DNA of 64,000 bases from Pseudoalteromonas sp. A601 (GTDB lineage: Bacteria > Pseudomonadota > Gammaproteobacteria > Enterobacterales > Alteromonadaceae): positions 62,001 to 126,000 of the forward strand of contig NZ_MXQF01000014.1 of assembly GCF_002165575.1 (NCBI RefSeq). Reading direction: 5' to 3'. The notes under the pieces were generated by a model. It worked only from the letters and a program-made list of their open reading frames with translations. It ran no database searches and was not told the origin of the DNA. Below are positions 1 to 8,426 of the stretch, piece after piece. The position numbers and the translations under genes are program-made. Each line of letters starts with the position of its first letter. The first letter of the stretch is position 1.

Positions 1-2017
1 TATTAATTGCTAAACGCCCTGCATCTATACCTAAGGTTTGCCACTTAGATAATTCTTTTCCTGCCTGCTCAATGACCCATAAATCTAAACGCACGATCAA
101 GCCTAGCTCTTCAGCTAAAGGAATAAAATGCGCAGGTGAAATCATACCCAAGGTAGGGTCGTCCCAACGTAATAAAGCCTCAACTCCCTGAATGCAGTTT
201 GTTTTTAGGTTTAGCTTAGGCTGAAAGTACAACTCAAACTCATCATTATCAAGTGCATATTGAAAGCGGCTCATCATAGCTAAGCGCTCTAAAGATCGTG
301 CATTCATTGATGGTTTAAATAGTTGGAACGAATTGCGTCCTTGCTCTTTAGAGCGATACATTGCAATATCAGCATGCTTTAAAAGCGTTTCACTATCTTG
401 GCCATCTTCAGGATAAATAGCGGCACCAATTGAAGCTGTTACACCTACTTGTGCGCTATCGAGCAAAAATGGCATATTGAGTTTATTCAGAATTGTTTCT
501 GCGACTTCACTAACATACTCAAAGCTATCCACATCAAACAATAGTACAAATTCATCGCCACCTAAGCGTGCAAGCGTATCTCCTTCATTTAAAACACATT
601 GAATACGTTTTGCAACGAGTTGTAATAAGCAATCACCAGCGCTATGGCCCAATGTGTCGTTTATTTCTTTGAAGCGGTCTAAGTCGATAAACATCACCGC
701 TAACAGAGTACTATCACGGTGTGCTGTGGCGAGTGCCATTTGTAACCTATCGTTAAACAAACGCCGATTGGGTAAGTCTGTAAGCTCGTCAAAATAAGCT
801 AACTGAACTATTTTTTCTTCTGCATTTTTGCGCTCAGTGATATCGCTAAAAATGGCAGCATAAAGTACATCTGCATTATTTAGCTCTTTTATTTCAATAA
901 TAGTTAACCATTCAACATAAAGATCACCGCTTTTTTTACGGTTACATATCTCTCCCTGCCAAACTCCCTTAGTAGTAATCTCATGCCACATATCAATATA
1001 AAACGGCTTATCATGGCGCCCTGAGCTAAGAATATTAGGCCGCTTGCCAATGACCTCAAACTCTTTATAGCCCGTTAATTGAGTAAAAGCAGGGTTAACT
1101 TGAATAATAATCCCTTCTTGCGAAGTGATCATAATGCCATCAAGAGAAGAATCTATAATTTTATTTGCTAGGTAAAGGTTACTCTGCGAATGTTGTAGTG
1201 CGGCATCTCGTTGCTCAAGCACTTTTTCAAGCTCGCAGCAGTATGCACTTTCAATCTCATTGATTAAATGCTCTAAAGACAGCACCCCCATAACGTTATT
1301 ATTATCAACAACAACTAGGTGGCGTACATTATTACTAGACATCAACCGATAAGCATCAAATAAACTACCAGTAGAACTGATTTGATAGGTAGGTCTACAG
1401 GCAAAGTCCCAGCATATGCCACCATTTTGATACTCTAGTATAAGGCTTAACAGATCACGCTGGGTAATAATACCGTGCTCTTGTAGCTGTTCATTAAAAA
1501 CTAAAATCGCTTTATCATTACGTTCCCGCATTAGTTTAATAGCATCAGTAACAATCATCTGGCTCGAGACAATTAACACATCTTTATTATATTGATCGTT
1601 GATCGCTCTAAATTGTAAATAATGATCCAGCCCTTGATTACGTACAATATCGCTTACGCTAATTACACCACATACAAGACCACTTTCGTCTGTCACCAAT
1701 AAGTGGCGTACACTATTTTGATGAAATACTAACGCTGCATCACTCAATAACCGTTGACTTGAAATACTCAATACAGGGCTCGACATCACACAACCAATTG
1801 TTAGCCCTTTAATCTCTTGATAAGTAAAATCAAGTTTCATGCAATCAGATTCAGTCCAGACACCTATAACCTCTTGCTGTTCTTCAATAAAAATAGCGCT
1901 AACATTATGTGCTCGCATTAGCTTTACAGCTTCTATAAGATGGGTTTCCTTAGAGCAGGCAATAACTTTATTAGTAAATACATCACAGACTTTTTGATAG
2001 CGACTACTTTTAGGCAT
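1..2017 (-). CDS. CBS-PAS-GGDEF-EAL cyclic-di-GMP signalling protein (C-terminus cut by window edge)
   Basis: Reading leftward from ATG at 2017, 672 residues are open to the window edge. Two CBS-pair-like blocks occupy about residues 10-130 and 140-260; each repeat ends in motifs such as HLLVTDESG or HLVVVDNNN. A PAS domain (about 280-400, starting near IIDSSLDGIMI) follows, then a GGDEF domain with intact RLGGDEF near residue 485, then the start of an EAL domain (EALLRW near 610). Diguanylate cyclase and c-di-GMP phosphodiesterase activities are expected from the families; the intact GGDEF and EAL motifs suggest both could be active, but the rest of the EAL active site lies outside the window. 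No membrane segment is seen, so it is probably cytoplasmic. The CBS modules may bind adenine nucleotides and tie c-di-GMP turnover to energy state (inference). It is divergent from the small gene at 2093. Confidence 0.9.
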   Translation of the reverse strand, partial: MPKSSRYQKVCDVFTNKVIACSKETHLIEAVKLMRAHNVSAIFIEEQQEVIGVWTESDCMKLDFTYQEIKGLTIGCVMSSPVLSISSQRLLSDAALVFHQNSVRHLLVTDESGLVCGVISVSDIVRNQGLDHYLQFRAINDQYNKDVLIVSSQMIVTDAIKLMRERNDKAILVFNEQLQEHGIITQRDLLSLILEYQNGGICWDFACRPTYQISSTGSLFDAYRLMSSNNVRHLVVVDNNNVMGVLSLEHLINEIESAYCCELEKVLEQRDAALQHSQSNLYLANKIIDSSLDGIMITSQEGIIIQVNPAFTQLTGYKEFEVIGKRPNILSSGRHDKPFYIDMWHEITTKGVWQGEICNRKKSGDLYVEWLTIIEIKELNNADVLYAAIFSDITERKNAEEKIVQLAYFDELTDLPNRRLFNDRLQMALATAHRDSTLLAVMFIDLDRFKEINDTLGHSAGDCLLQLVAKRIQCVLNEGDTLARLGGDEFVLLFDVDSFEYVSEVAETILNKLNMPFLLDSAQVGVTASIGAAIYPEDGQDSETLLKHADIAMYRSKEQGRNSFQLFKPSMNARSLERLAMMSRFQYALDNDEFELYFQPKLNLKTNCIQGVEALLRWDDPTLGMISPAHFIPLAEELGLIVRLDLWVIEQAGKELSKWQTLGIDAGRLAIN

Positions 2018-2092
2018 CTTCAAATTCTTTTGCACAATAGAACCTATGAGTATAAATTAAGCAACAGGCTACTATTTGATTTAGGACAAAAA

Positions 2093-2389
2093 ATGAGTGA
2101 CTTTCAGCCTCAATTACTAATTTATAATAATGAAATAGACATCATAGAACATGCGAGCGATATCAATGATTTGCTTTATGGTGTGGATGATAAACAAAAA
2201 GAAACCGTTGTGTTATTAGATAAAAATAGAGGCTATCTAACACTCTCGGGGAGGCCGGCAAAAGAACGCTCTAGCGAGGAGCTCGCTGAGCTTGTGAAAA
2301 ACTATTTAGTTAAAGAGGGACAGTGTTGTCTCGGAAAAATAGATACCCTTACACATGCTCAAGCCTTTACATTACTAGCTATCGACTAA
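2093..2389 (+). CDS. Small conserved-looking hypothetical protein (98 aa)
   Basis: A 98-residue acidic protein beginning MSDFQPQLLIYNN. I do not recognise it securely; size and character resemble small uncharacterised Alteromonadales proteins of the DUF4144 type, but that is a weak impression. An upstream in-frame ATG at 1940 lies inside the divergent signalling gene and gives an atypical N-terminus, so the ATG at 2093, preceded by TTAGGAC, is preferred. There is no signal peptide or membrane segment. Its last codons overlap tail-to-tail with the deacetylase-like gene by 15 bases. Confidence 0.55.
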   Translation: MSDFQPQLLIYNNEIDIIEHASDINDLLYGVDDKQKETVVLLDKNRGYLTLSGRPAKERSSEELAELVKNYLVKEGQCCLGKIDTLTHAQAFTLLAID

Positions 2390-3292
2390 CGCTTTTACAT
2401 GAGCTATTGCGCTTCTACCAAGAGCTGAAAGCGCATATCCCCCTTCAAGATAAGAGATAATACCTTTGCAATCAAGCTGCTTACTTAGCGTAGCTAATTG
2501 CTCAGTCAGCCAAGCATAATCGTCTTCTACAAATTTTAAACTTGCCATATCATCTTCAAGGTGGGCATCAAAACCTGCGCTTATAAAAATAAGCTCAGGC
2601 TTAAAGTTAGTTAGTTTAGGTAACCACTGTTGCTCATATAATGCTTTTAAATCTGAACCATCACTGGCAATCGGCAGCGGTGAATTAACCAGCGTTGCGT
2701 TATTCTCAACTGCGGTATTGGGATAGAATGGATATTGAAATAACGAACAAAACAACACAGAATCATCATTAATGAAAATATCTTGGGTACCATTACCGTG
2801 GTGAACATCAAAATCAACAATGGCAATACGCTTCACCCCTTTGCTTTGTGCATACTTTACCGCAATGGCCAAATTGTTATAAACACAAAAACCGGCAGAT
2901 GTCGCGCGAGTAGCATGGTGACCTGGCGGTCTAACCGAGCAAAAAGCGGCATCGAGGTTATCAGCTAAAATCTCATCAACGGCAAGTAACCCTGCACCTA
3001 CTGCGCGTTCAACCGCTTTTTGAGAGTCTGGGCATAACCATGTATCACCATCAAGCGACACAAGCCCTTCGGTTGGTAAGGTGTTTTCTACGTGCTTTAC
3101 CAGCGATTCATCATGGGCTAATAGGTAATGTTCACGCTGTGCTTTTGGGGCCTGTTTTTGTTGTACTGCGACATCGAGTCCGCTTGCCAATAAACGATCA
3201 GCAATAGCATCCAAACGCTCTGGGCACTCAGGATGATCGTCAATCATTTTATGTTTACGACAATGTGGATGAGAAATAATCGCGGTACGCAT
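2375..3292 (-). CDS. Histone deacetylase family (acetoin utilisation / acetylpolyamine aminohydrolase-like) protein
   Basis: A 305-residue arginase-fold zinc hydrolase of the class II deacetylase family. Diagnostic motifs are HPECPERL near the N-terminus, the active-site block RPPGHHA, the metal-binding DFDVHHGNGTQ, SAGFDAH, and the late glycine motif LEGGY. Bacterial members remove acyl groups from polyamines or other small amides, or from lysines; the substrate cannot be told here. It is cytoplasmic, with no signal peptide. I start it at ATG 3292, because GGAG sits 6 bases upstream; an ATG 30 bases earlier lies directly behind the previous gene's terminator hairpin. It follows the serine hydrolase gene on the same strand but is separated from it by that hairpin. 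Confidence 0.88.
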   Translation of the reverse strand: MRTAIISHPHCRKHKMIDDHPECPERLDAIADRLLASGLDVAVQQKQAPKAQREHYLLAHDESLVKHVENTLPTEGLVSLDGDTWLCPDSQKAVERAVGAGLLAVDEILADNLDAAFCSVRPPGHHATRATSAGFCVYNNLAIAVKYAQSKGVKRIAIVDFDVHHGNGTQDIFINDDSVLFCSLFQYPFYPNTAVENNATLVNSPLPIASDGSDLKALYEQQWLPKLTNFKPELIFISAGFDAHLEDDMASLKFVEDDYAWLTEQLATLSKQLDCKGIISYLEGGYALSALGRSAIAHVKALVDS

Positions 3293-3330
3293 ACCAAGCT
3301 CCAAATAAGTTAATCGAGCCATAATAACAA

Positions 3331-3348
3331 AGCCACCTAATGGTGGCT
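3331..3348 (-). terminator. Probable terminator of the serine hydrolase gene
   Basis: Stem AGCCACC / GGTGGCT with a 4-base loop lies 14 bases past the stop at 3362; on the minus strand it is followed by TTGTTATT. The T-tract is imperfect, so some read-through into the deacetylase-like gene is possible. Confidence 0.6.
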
Positions 3349-3361
3349 CTGCGACTTTGGT

Positions 3362-4906
3362 TTACTTTGCTTGTAAATTTAGGTTTCTAAAATCAAAGCT
3401 AAAGTCTGTAACCGACGTTGATACTGCGCGCATATCTGCACTTTGTACACGATTCTTAGGACTCATTTGAAACTGAATAAATGCATCAGCTTCTAATAAC
3501 TTCTCATCCCATTTCACGATAAAGGTATTACCTGTGTAGTGCTCAAGCTGTCCTTTTAAACGTTTAGTATGGGTAAAGTCTATTCGTAACTTGCCATCTA
3601 ATTCCTCTATGATCACATCACCATACCAATCATCATGTAACGTGCCTGTATAGCTGATATTTGGTAGTTGTGGCTGATAATCTGCCGGGGCTTCAGGCTC
3701 TGCATTTGCGTACGCTTTTTGTTTACCTTCAAAGTGTTTTTTTGCTAAATCTTCAACCCAATCTTTATCTTCAAGGTCAAAGGCATCCTCTAGCACTTCG
3801 TAAGTAATCGCAGATAGTGCGCTAAAAGCTTGCTGATTACTGAGAATGACAATCCCTAGATTTTTCTCGGGCACCAAGGTTACCTGCGATACCATGCCTA
3901 AAATCCCACCGCCGTGTGCAAGCTTTTTAACCCCGTGGAAATCTTCAATACTCCAACCTAAACCATATCCCCTAAACTGTTGGTGATACGCTTCATATGC
4001 TTTTTCTGACGCCATAGAAGTAATATGTGGGTGCCACATTTGCGCTTGCTGTTTTTCACTAAAGAGTTGCTCACCATTTGGCATCTTGCCACCAGCAAGT
4101 TGCGTACGAAGCCACTGGCTCATATCACTAACACTTGATGCAATTGCTCCAGCACCACGAAAGTCTTCTAAGTAATTAACAAAAAATGGATTTAATTTCC
4201 CATCCATAGGAATATGACCCGTCGCCCAGTTTTTATTGCTACTTGGGATACGTGAAAAGCCAGCACGTGAGTTTTCCATTTTTAGTGGCTGCAAAATATT
4301 CTTCTCGATATAATCGTTCCAGCTCATACCAGAAACACGCGCAACCACTTCGCCTGCAGTGACAAACATTAAGTTGTTATAAGCATATTTACTACGAAAA
4401 CTGCTCGCCGGTTTTAAGTACTTTAAACCTGCTAAGATTTCTTCTACTGATTTATCAGTATCAGGCCAGATCATTAAGTCGCCTTGACCCAAACCTAAAC
4501 CACTGCGGTGGCTCAATAAATCACGAATAGTCATTTCTCGGGTGACGTAAGGGTCGTATAAACGAAACTCAGGTAGATGATCGATCACTTTGTCATCCCA
4601 GCTAATTTTGTCTTCATCGACTAATTTAGCCAACGCAGCTGCAGTAAAAGCTTTAGTATTTGAAGCTATGCCAAATAAAGTATTTTTATTAACTTTTTTT
4701 CCTGTATTTAAATGGCTTACACCAAAGCCTTTAGCAAATACCACTTTATCATTTTCAACAACAGCGACAGCCATCCCTGGGACATCAAAGCGTGCCATTG
4801 AGTTTTCAATCACTTGATTGAGCTGTTTAGTGTCTATCTCAGCATGGCTATTAAATGCAAAGCCAGTTAACAATGAGGCTGCAATGGCGAGTTTTGTTAA
4901 TTTCAT
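3362..4906 (-). CDS. Secreted serine hydrolase, class C beta-lactamase-like fold with DUF3471-like tail
   Basis: A 514-residue exported protein. Residues 1-22 form a signal peptide ending SHA. The penicillin-recognising-enzyme motifs are present: SxxK as S82-N-T-K85, a YxN-type motif around Y176-N-N178, and HGGG at 331-334 replacing KTG. The C-terminal 100 or so residues (from about 405) form a separate beta-rich domain of the kind called DUF3471. Such proteins are periplasmic esterases, D-aminopeptidases or penicillin-binding-like hydrolases; length and HGG motif argue against a dedicated beta-lactamase. It stands alone, followed by a terminator hairpin and preceded by a 20-base gap to the cyclotransferase-like gene on the same strand. 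Confidence 0.88.
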   Translation of the reverse strand: MKLTKLAIAASLLTGFAFNSHAEIDTKQLNQVIENSMARFDVPGMAVAVVENDKVVFAKGFGVSHLNTGKKVNKNTLFGIASNTKAFTAAALAKLVDEDKISWDDKVIDHLPEFRLYDPYVTREMTIRDLLSHRSGLGLGQGDLMIWPDTDKSVEEILAGLKYLKPASSFRSKYAYNNLMFVTAGEVVARVSGMSWNDYIEKNILQPLKMENSRAGFSRIPSSNKNWATGHIPMDGKLNPFFVNYLEDFRGAGAIASSVSDMSQWLRTQLAGGKMPNGEQLFSEKQQAQMWHPHITSMASEKAYEAYHQQFRGYGLGWSIEDFHGVKKLAHGGGILGMVSQVTLVPEKNLGIVILSNQQAFSALSAITYEVLEDAFDLEDKDWVEDLAKKHFEGKQKAYANAEPEAPADYQPQLPNISYTGTLHDDWYGDVIIEELDGKLRIDFTHTKRLKGQLEHYTGNTFIVKWDEKLLEADAFIQFQMSPKNRVQSADMRAVSTSVTDFSFDFRNLNLQAK

Positions 4907-4926
4907 AACATTCCTTGGCGTATTTT

Positions 4927-5421
4927 TTATTGTTGATGTACGGCAAACTCAACAGCTGCACGTACTTTATCGCTATCTTGGCGGGTGGGCCGAGACTTTA
5001 TGTTTTCACTGTACTCATTTGGCAAGTCCGCTTCAAGCGCTCCGCGATGAACGTGCTCTATATACCAGTCATAGGGTAGGATTGTTGCATCTGTGGTGTT
5101 TGCAATATAGCAATGTGCGGCTATTTTTTTGCCATCGAGTAAAATAACTTCAACTTCAACACAATCGTAACGCGGTCCTTCAATCGCATCGAGAATCTCT
5201 TTTTCATCTGCCGTTACTTGGTATACCACGCCATACACTTGTGCATCTTGGACTGTACTTTTTCTTACACTGCACTTACCAGATCCATCAAGGCTGACCA
5301 TATCAAACGTTAACTCATACCCCATTAAGCGTGCGGTCCCTATGCGTTTAACTTCAGGAAGACGTGCTAATAAGCGATTTGAGGACATATTTGAGCCAAA
5401 CGAAAAATTATAAAGTGCCAT
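4927..5421 (-). CDS. Gamma-glutamylcyclotransferase-like protein
   Basis: A 164-residue protein with the GGCT/AIG2 fold signature: the N-terminal substrate loop FSFGSNM (usual YGSN) and a putative catalytic Glu81 in LDAIEGP. The family releases 5-oxoproline from gamma-glutamyl amino acids or related amines; the exact substrate is unknown. It is cytoplasmic. It starts 12 bases after the end of the LysE-type exporter gene upstream, so the two are likely cotranscribed, hinting at amino-acid or peptide handling (inference). Confidence 0.82.
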   Translation of the reverse strand: MALYNFSFGSNMSSNRLLARLPEVKRIGTARLMGYELTFDMVSLDGSGKCSVRKSTVQDAQVYGVVYQVTADEKEILDAIEGPRYDCVEVEVILLDGKKIAAHCYIANTTDATILPYDWYIEHVHRGALEADLPNEYSENIKSRPTRQDSDKVRAAVEFAVHQQ

Positions 5422-5433
5422 GCTTGTTTACTC

Positions 5434-6057
5434 CTATAAAACTACGCGTATTGCTAATGCGATTAAAATCACACCTATACCACGATCGAACCAATAACCA
5501 CTTTTTTGAAAAAATCCACGTACATTAGATTTAGATAACACCAATGATAAAAATGAAAACCAAAGCCAGGTTGCTACTGCCATGTACAGACCATAACCTG
5601 CTTGCACCAAAAGCGGTGTTGTTTGACTGATCACCAAGGTAAATAACGACATAAAGAATAATGTCGCTTTAGGGTTTAGCGCATTCGTTAAAAAGCCTCG
5701 ACGAAACGCAATCCAGACTGATTCTTCACTTTGCGTTTGTGATACTTCTTCGCGAGTATTTTCTTCAGGTTTAGCACTTCGTAACGCTTGAAATCCTATA
5801 TACGCTAAATAAGCGCCTGCTAAGTATTTTAATGCCATAAATACAGAGGGTGATTGAGCTAATAATACCGCTACCCCCAATAAGCAATAACCCACATGCA
5901 GCAAGATCGCCAAGCCTACGCCAAAGCTAGTCCATAGCGCATTACGCCGTCCGTGTTGAATGCTTTGTTTGAGCACAATTGCAAAATCTGGCCCTGGGCT
6001 TGCTACAGCAAAAAAATGAGCTAATGCGATCAGTAGAAATTCATCTAAGTAATTCAA
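5434..6057 (-). CDS. LysE/RhtB family amino-acid exporter
   Basis: A membrane protein of about 207 residues with six hydrophobic segments and the hallmark N-terminal block ALAHFFAVASPGPDF. The family exports basic amino acids, homoserine/threonine or similar compounds by proton antiport across the inner membrane; the substrate here is unknown. I favour a TTG start at 6057: it follows GGGGTG by six bases, lies directly after the upstream stop, and gives the family-typical N-terminus. The alternative ATG at 6084 would add nine charged residues and overlap the upstream gene by 23 bases. It is probably in one operon with its neighbours on both sides. Confidence 0.88.
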   Translation of the reverse strand: MNYLDEFLLIALAHFFAVASPGPDFAIVLKQSIQHGRRNALWTSFGVGLAILLHVGYCLLGVAVLLAQSPSVFMALKYLAGAYLAYIGFQALRSAKPEENTREEVSQTQSEESVWIAFRRGFLTNALNPKATLFFMSLFTLVISQTTPLLVQAGYGLYMAVATWLWFSFLSLVLSKSNVRGFFQKSGYWFDRGIGVILIALAIRVVL

Positions 6058-6061
6058 AAGT

Positions 6062-6844
6062 TCACCCCGCTTTTTTATCATCAAGAGCTAAAAGCAAAGG
6101 GTTTGCTGTGTCATTGATTACAGCTTTAATTTCTTTTTGCGCCTTTTTAAATTGACTGCGTAAATGAGGCTTTAAATACTTTTTAGAATCTCTATGCCCT
6201 TTAAAGTGACACGCAAGTGCATGCATAAATAATGTTTGTGATTCGGTTAATGCCGCTTGTCTATTAGCATACGGGTTATAACAAGAACCACATCCACCTT
6301 TAAATTGGTAAACGGTATTGCTCATCATTACACCAAAGCCTAAAAAGCACGCTAATGCATCACTGGCTTGTGGCAAAAACTCTTTACCGCCGGGGGGTAA
6401 TACACCCACATGGTGAATCATAATGGTTGCTAATGTGCCTGCAAAACTCGCTACTAAATCTTGTGGTTGGTTTATTTGATTTGGGTTAAACGACACATTA
6501 ACTTTATGTGGAGGAGGTACTATTAACTGACTCGCTTCGCCACGTAAGTATTCATTAAATACAAAATGCGGAAATACTTGCGGTTGTAATTGCGCAGGCC
6601 CTACAAGTTGAATAGGCCATGCCTGCATACCAGCATAACCCGAAACGCGTTCAAATACCTTACTAGCCATTTCTTCAATACTCGATACAGAGTCCGGAAA
6701 AAACTTATGGTTAGGTAAAATAAGCTGCGTATGATTGTGAAAAAAATCACTATCAAAGTTTTCCACGGTCCAAATAAATGTGTCAATAAGCCATTGTTGT
6801 TCTTGTGCTTCTAACAGTGGTTTGGGTTTAAATAACGCTAACAT
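6062..6844 (-). CDS. Unrecognised conserved-looking protein with GCGSCYNP motif (260 aa)
   Basis: A 260-residue soluble protein without signal peptide or membrane segment. I do not recognise its family. Visible landmarks are a central segment rich in Pro and aromatic residues (VFPHFVFNEYL), a possible helical stretch with IMIHHVG, a Gly/Cys motif GGCGSCYNPY near residue 186 followed by an alanine/histidine helix (LFMHALACHF), and a Lys/Arg-rich region (about 205-240) with many charged residues. The two cysteines plus nearby histidines could form a metal or redox site, which is speculation. It lies between creA (9-base gap) and the exporter (almost abutting), so it is likely cotranscribed. Confidence 0.7.
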   Translation of the reverse strand: MLALFKPKPLLEAQEQQWLIDTFIWTVENFDSDFFHNHTQLILPNHKFFPDSVSSIEEMASKVFERVSGYAGMQAWPIQLVGPAQLQPQVFPHFVFNEYLRGEASQLIVPPPHKVNVSFNPNQINQPQDLVASFAGTLATIMIHHVGVLPPGGKEFLPQASDALACFLGFGVMMSNTVYQFKGGCGSCYNPYANRQAALTESQTLFMHALACHFKGHRDSKKYLKPHLRSQFKKAQKEIKAVINDTANPLLLALDDKKAG

Positions 6845-6853
6845 AAAATGCTC

Positions 6854-7324
6854 TTATTCTTGCTCTTGTGCCCATTGCCAAGCTTGCGTGTTATACAAAG
6901 GTACCGTCGATAATGCATGATGATGACTACCTGTAGACTCTTTAGTTGAATACGATAGATACAATAAAGACCGTGTTTGTGCATCATAAATTCGACGTAC
7001 TTTTAATGATTTAAATAAAATACTTTTCGATGATTTAAAAACCACTTCACCCGATTTACTTCGGTCGATACCTTGAAGTTGCTCAGCAGTAATAGGGCCC
7101 GTTTGGCGACACGCAATTGACATATCCGAAGGGTCTGAGAAATCTAAGTTAGCTTCAATATGACTAATGTGGCAAGTCACCCCTGTAACCAACGGATCTT
7201 GCTGAGACACGACCTTAATATCTTTAGTAGTAAATAACCCTAAACTTACTGATGCAGCATCGTCTGAGCACCCTGCTTGTAAAGCCAATAACCCTAATAG
7301 ACTAATTACTTTTAATGATTTCAT
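6854..7324 (-). CDS. creA: CreA family lipoprotein-like envelope protein
   Basis: A 156-residue protein matching the CreA family: blocks DIKVVSQQDPLVTGVTCHIS, SIACRQTGPI, GEVVFKSSKSILFKSLKV and RIYDAQTRSLLYLSYS follow the known CreA pattern in order. The N-terminus is a signal sequence ending LLALQAGC, suggesting a lipoprotein, although Gln at the -3 position of the lipobox is unusual. CreA's role is unknown despite its position near creBCD in enterobacteria; no creBCD is present here. Start ATG 7324 is chosen because AGGA lies just upstream, rather than ATG 7342. It is divergent from the barrel gene at 7447. Confidence 0.85.
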   Translation of the reverse strand: MKSLKVISLLGLLALQAGCSDDAASVSLGLFTTKDIKVVSQQDPLVTGVTCHISHIEANLDFSDPSDMSIACRQTGPITAEQLQGIDRSKSGEVVFKSSKSILFKSLKVRRIYDAQTRSLLYLSYSTKESTGSHHHALSTVPLYNTQAWQWAQEQE

Positions 7325-7446
7325 ACCATTCCTTTTATTCAATGTGTCAACAAACCCACTACAATAGTGCGCTGCGTGGTTACATTTTTATAGTAGCTAT
7401 GCTTCAATAGTAACTGAAAAATTCTTCAACAACGAGCTGCAATACA

Positions 7447-8034
7447 ATGAAAAAAATACTCATCCCGCTGTGTTTTTTAACTGCCACGGCTTACGCCCAC
7501 GATGATTACTCTGTAAGCCTCTATGCTGGTAAAAACTTTAACCAAACATTAGAAACCAAAGAAGCACTTGAAGTTGAAATTAATGACGGCAACCACTTCG
7601 CTTTTAGTATTGACCGTAATATTGACCGTGCCCGCTATGGCTTTTACTTTGCACAAAGTAACAACGAGCTTGAAAACACTGAGGATAAAGAAGTAACCAT
7701 GAAATACTTTTTATTCCAAAGTGCGGTTGAAGTCGCGTTAAGTAATCATATAAATAGTTATGTAGGTGCTCAAGTAGGCGCCAATTATGTACAAACTAAT
7801 TTTACAAGTAATGACGTATTCTTTGCCAGCGGCATATATGGCGGCATTGAATATTTATTTAGTGATAAAGCCCGAGTTTTATTTGAAACCCGCTGGTTGG
7901 CAACTATAGTTAACAACGAAAGCACGGTTAACTGCACTTTGCCCACTGACGAAGATGATCAATGTTTATGGCATTTCGATGGCGACGTACTAAACCAATT
8001 TCAAACAAGTTTAGGTTTTACTTACCGCTTTTAG
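7447..8034 (+). CDS. Small outer-membrane beta-barrel protein
   Basis: A 195-residue protein with signal peptide (MKKILIPLCFLTATAYA), then alternating amphipathic strands such as YSVSLYAGKNF and IYGGIEYLF, ending in the aromatic C-terminal residue (GFTYRF) typical of barrels inserted by the BAM complex. Two cysteines (NCTL... QCLW) in a late loop may form a disulfide. Predicted to be an eight-strand type barrel; function unknown. It ends nine bases before the tautomerase-family gene, which may be cotranscribed although the two proteins act in different compartments. Confidence 0.75.
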   Translation: MKKILIPLCFLTATAYAHDDYSVSLYAGKNFNQTLETKEALEVEINDGNHFAFSIDRNIDRARYGFYFAQSNNELENTEDKEVTMKYFLFQSAVEVALSNHINSYVGAQVGANYVQTNFTSNDVFFASGIYGGIEYLFSDKARVLFETRWLATIVNNESTVNCTLPTDEDDQCLWHFDGDVLNQFQTSLGFTYRF

Positions 8035-8043
8035 GAGCCCTCA

Positions 8044-8373
8044 ATGCCCCATGTTGTGATCGAACACTCTGAAGACTTACCACTTTTACCACAAGTTTTA
8101 GTTGATAAAGTACATCAAACTACCTTTGAGAGTGGTTTATTTGAATTATCAACCATTAAAACTCGCGCCATCGCCTACCAACATTATCAATTAGGCGAAG
8201 GTAAAGACGGCTTTATCTATATCGCGGCTTATATAATGGCAGGTCGAACAACAACAGAAAAACAAGATCTCAGTGAGCGATTACTTAACTGCCTGCGCAC
8301 CTATTGCAGAAAATCCTACAGCTTGAGCGTTAATATTTATGAGAATAACAGCGACACTTACCGAAAGTGTTAA
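8044..8373 (+). CDS. 5-carboxymethyl-2-hydroxymuconate delta-isomerase family protein
   Basis: A 109-residue protein of the tautomerase superfamily. It has Pro directly after the initiator Met (MPHVVIEHS), the catalytic residue of the family once Met is removed, and the CHMI-type pattern YQHYQLGEGKDGFIYIAAYIMAGRT. The classical enzyme acts in homoprotocatechuate breakdown, but none of the other hpa genes are nearby, so its substrate here is open. RBS-like AGGAGCCC precedes the ATG. Cytoplasmic. Confidence 0.8.
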   Translation: MPHVVIEHSEDLPLLPQVLVDKVHQTTFESGLFELSTIKTRAIAYQHYQLGEGKDGFIYIAAYIMAGRTTTEKQDLSERLLNCLRTYCRKSYSLSVNIYENNSDTYRKC

Positions 8374-8426
8374 GCTCTTTGTATGTTTTAAGTTTAGATA
8401 TATTTATAGTTAATGATTATTCTGTA

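Noticed and set aside
1940..2092. N-terminal extension of the small plus-strand gene
   Set aside because: It overlaps the divergent signalling gene start and gives an atypical sequence; ATG 2093 is better.
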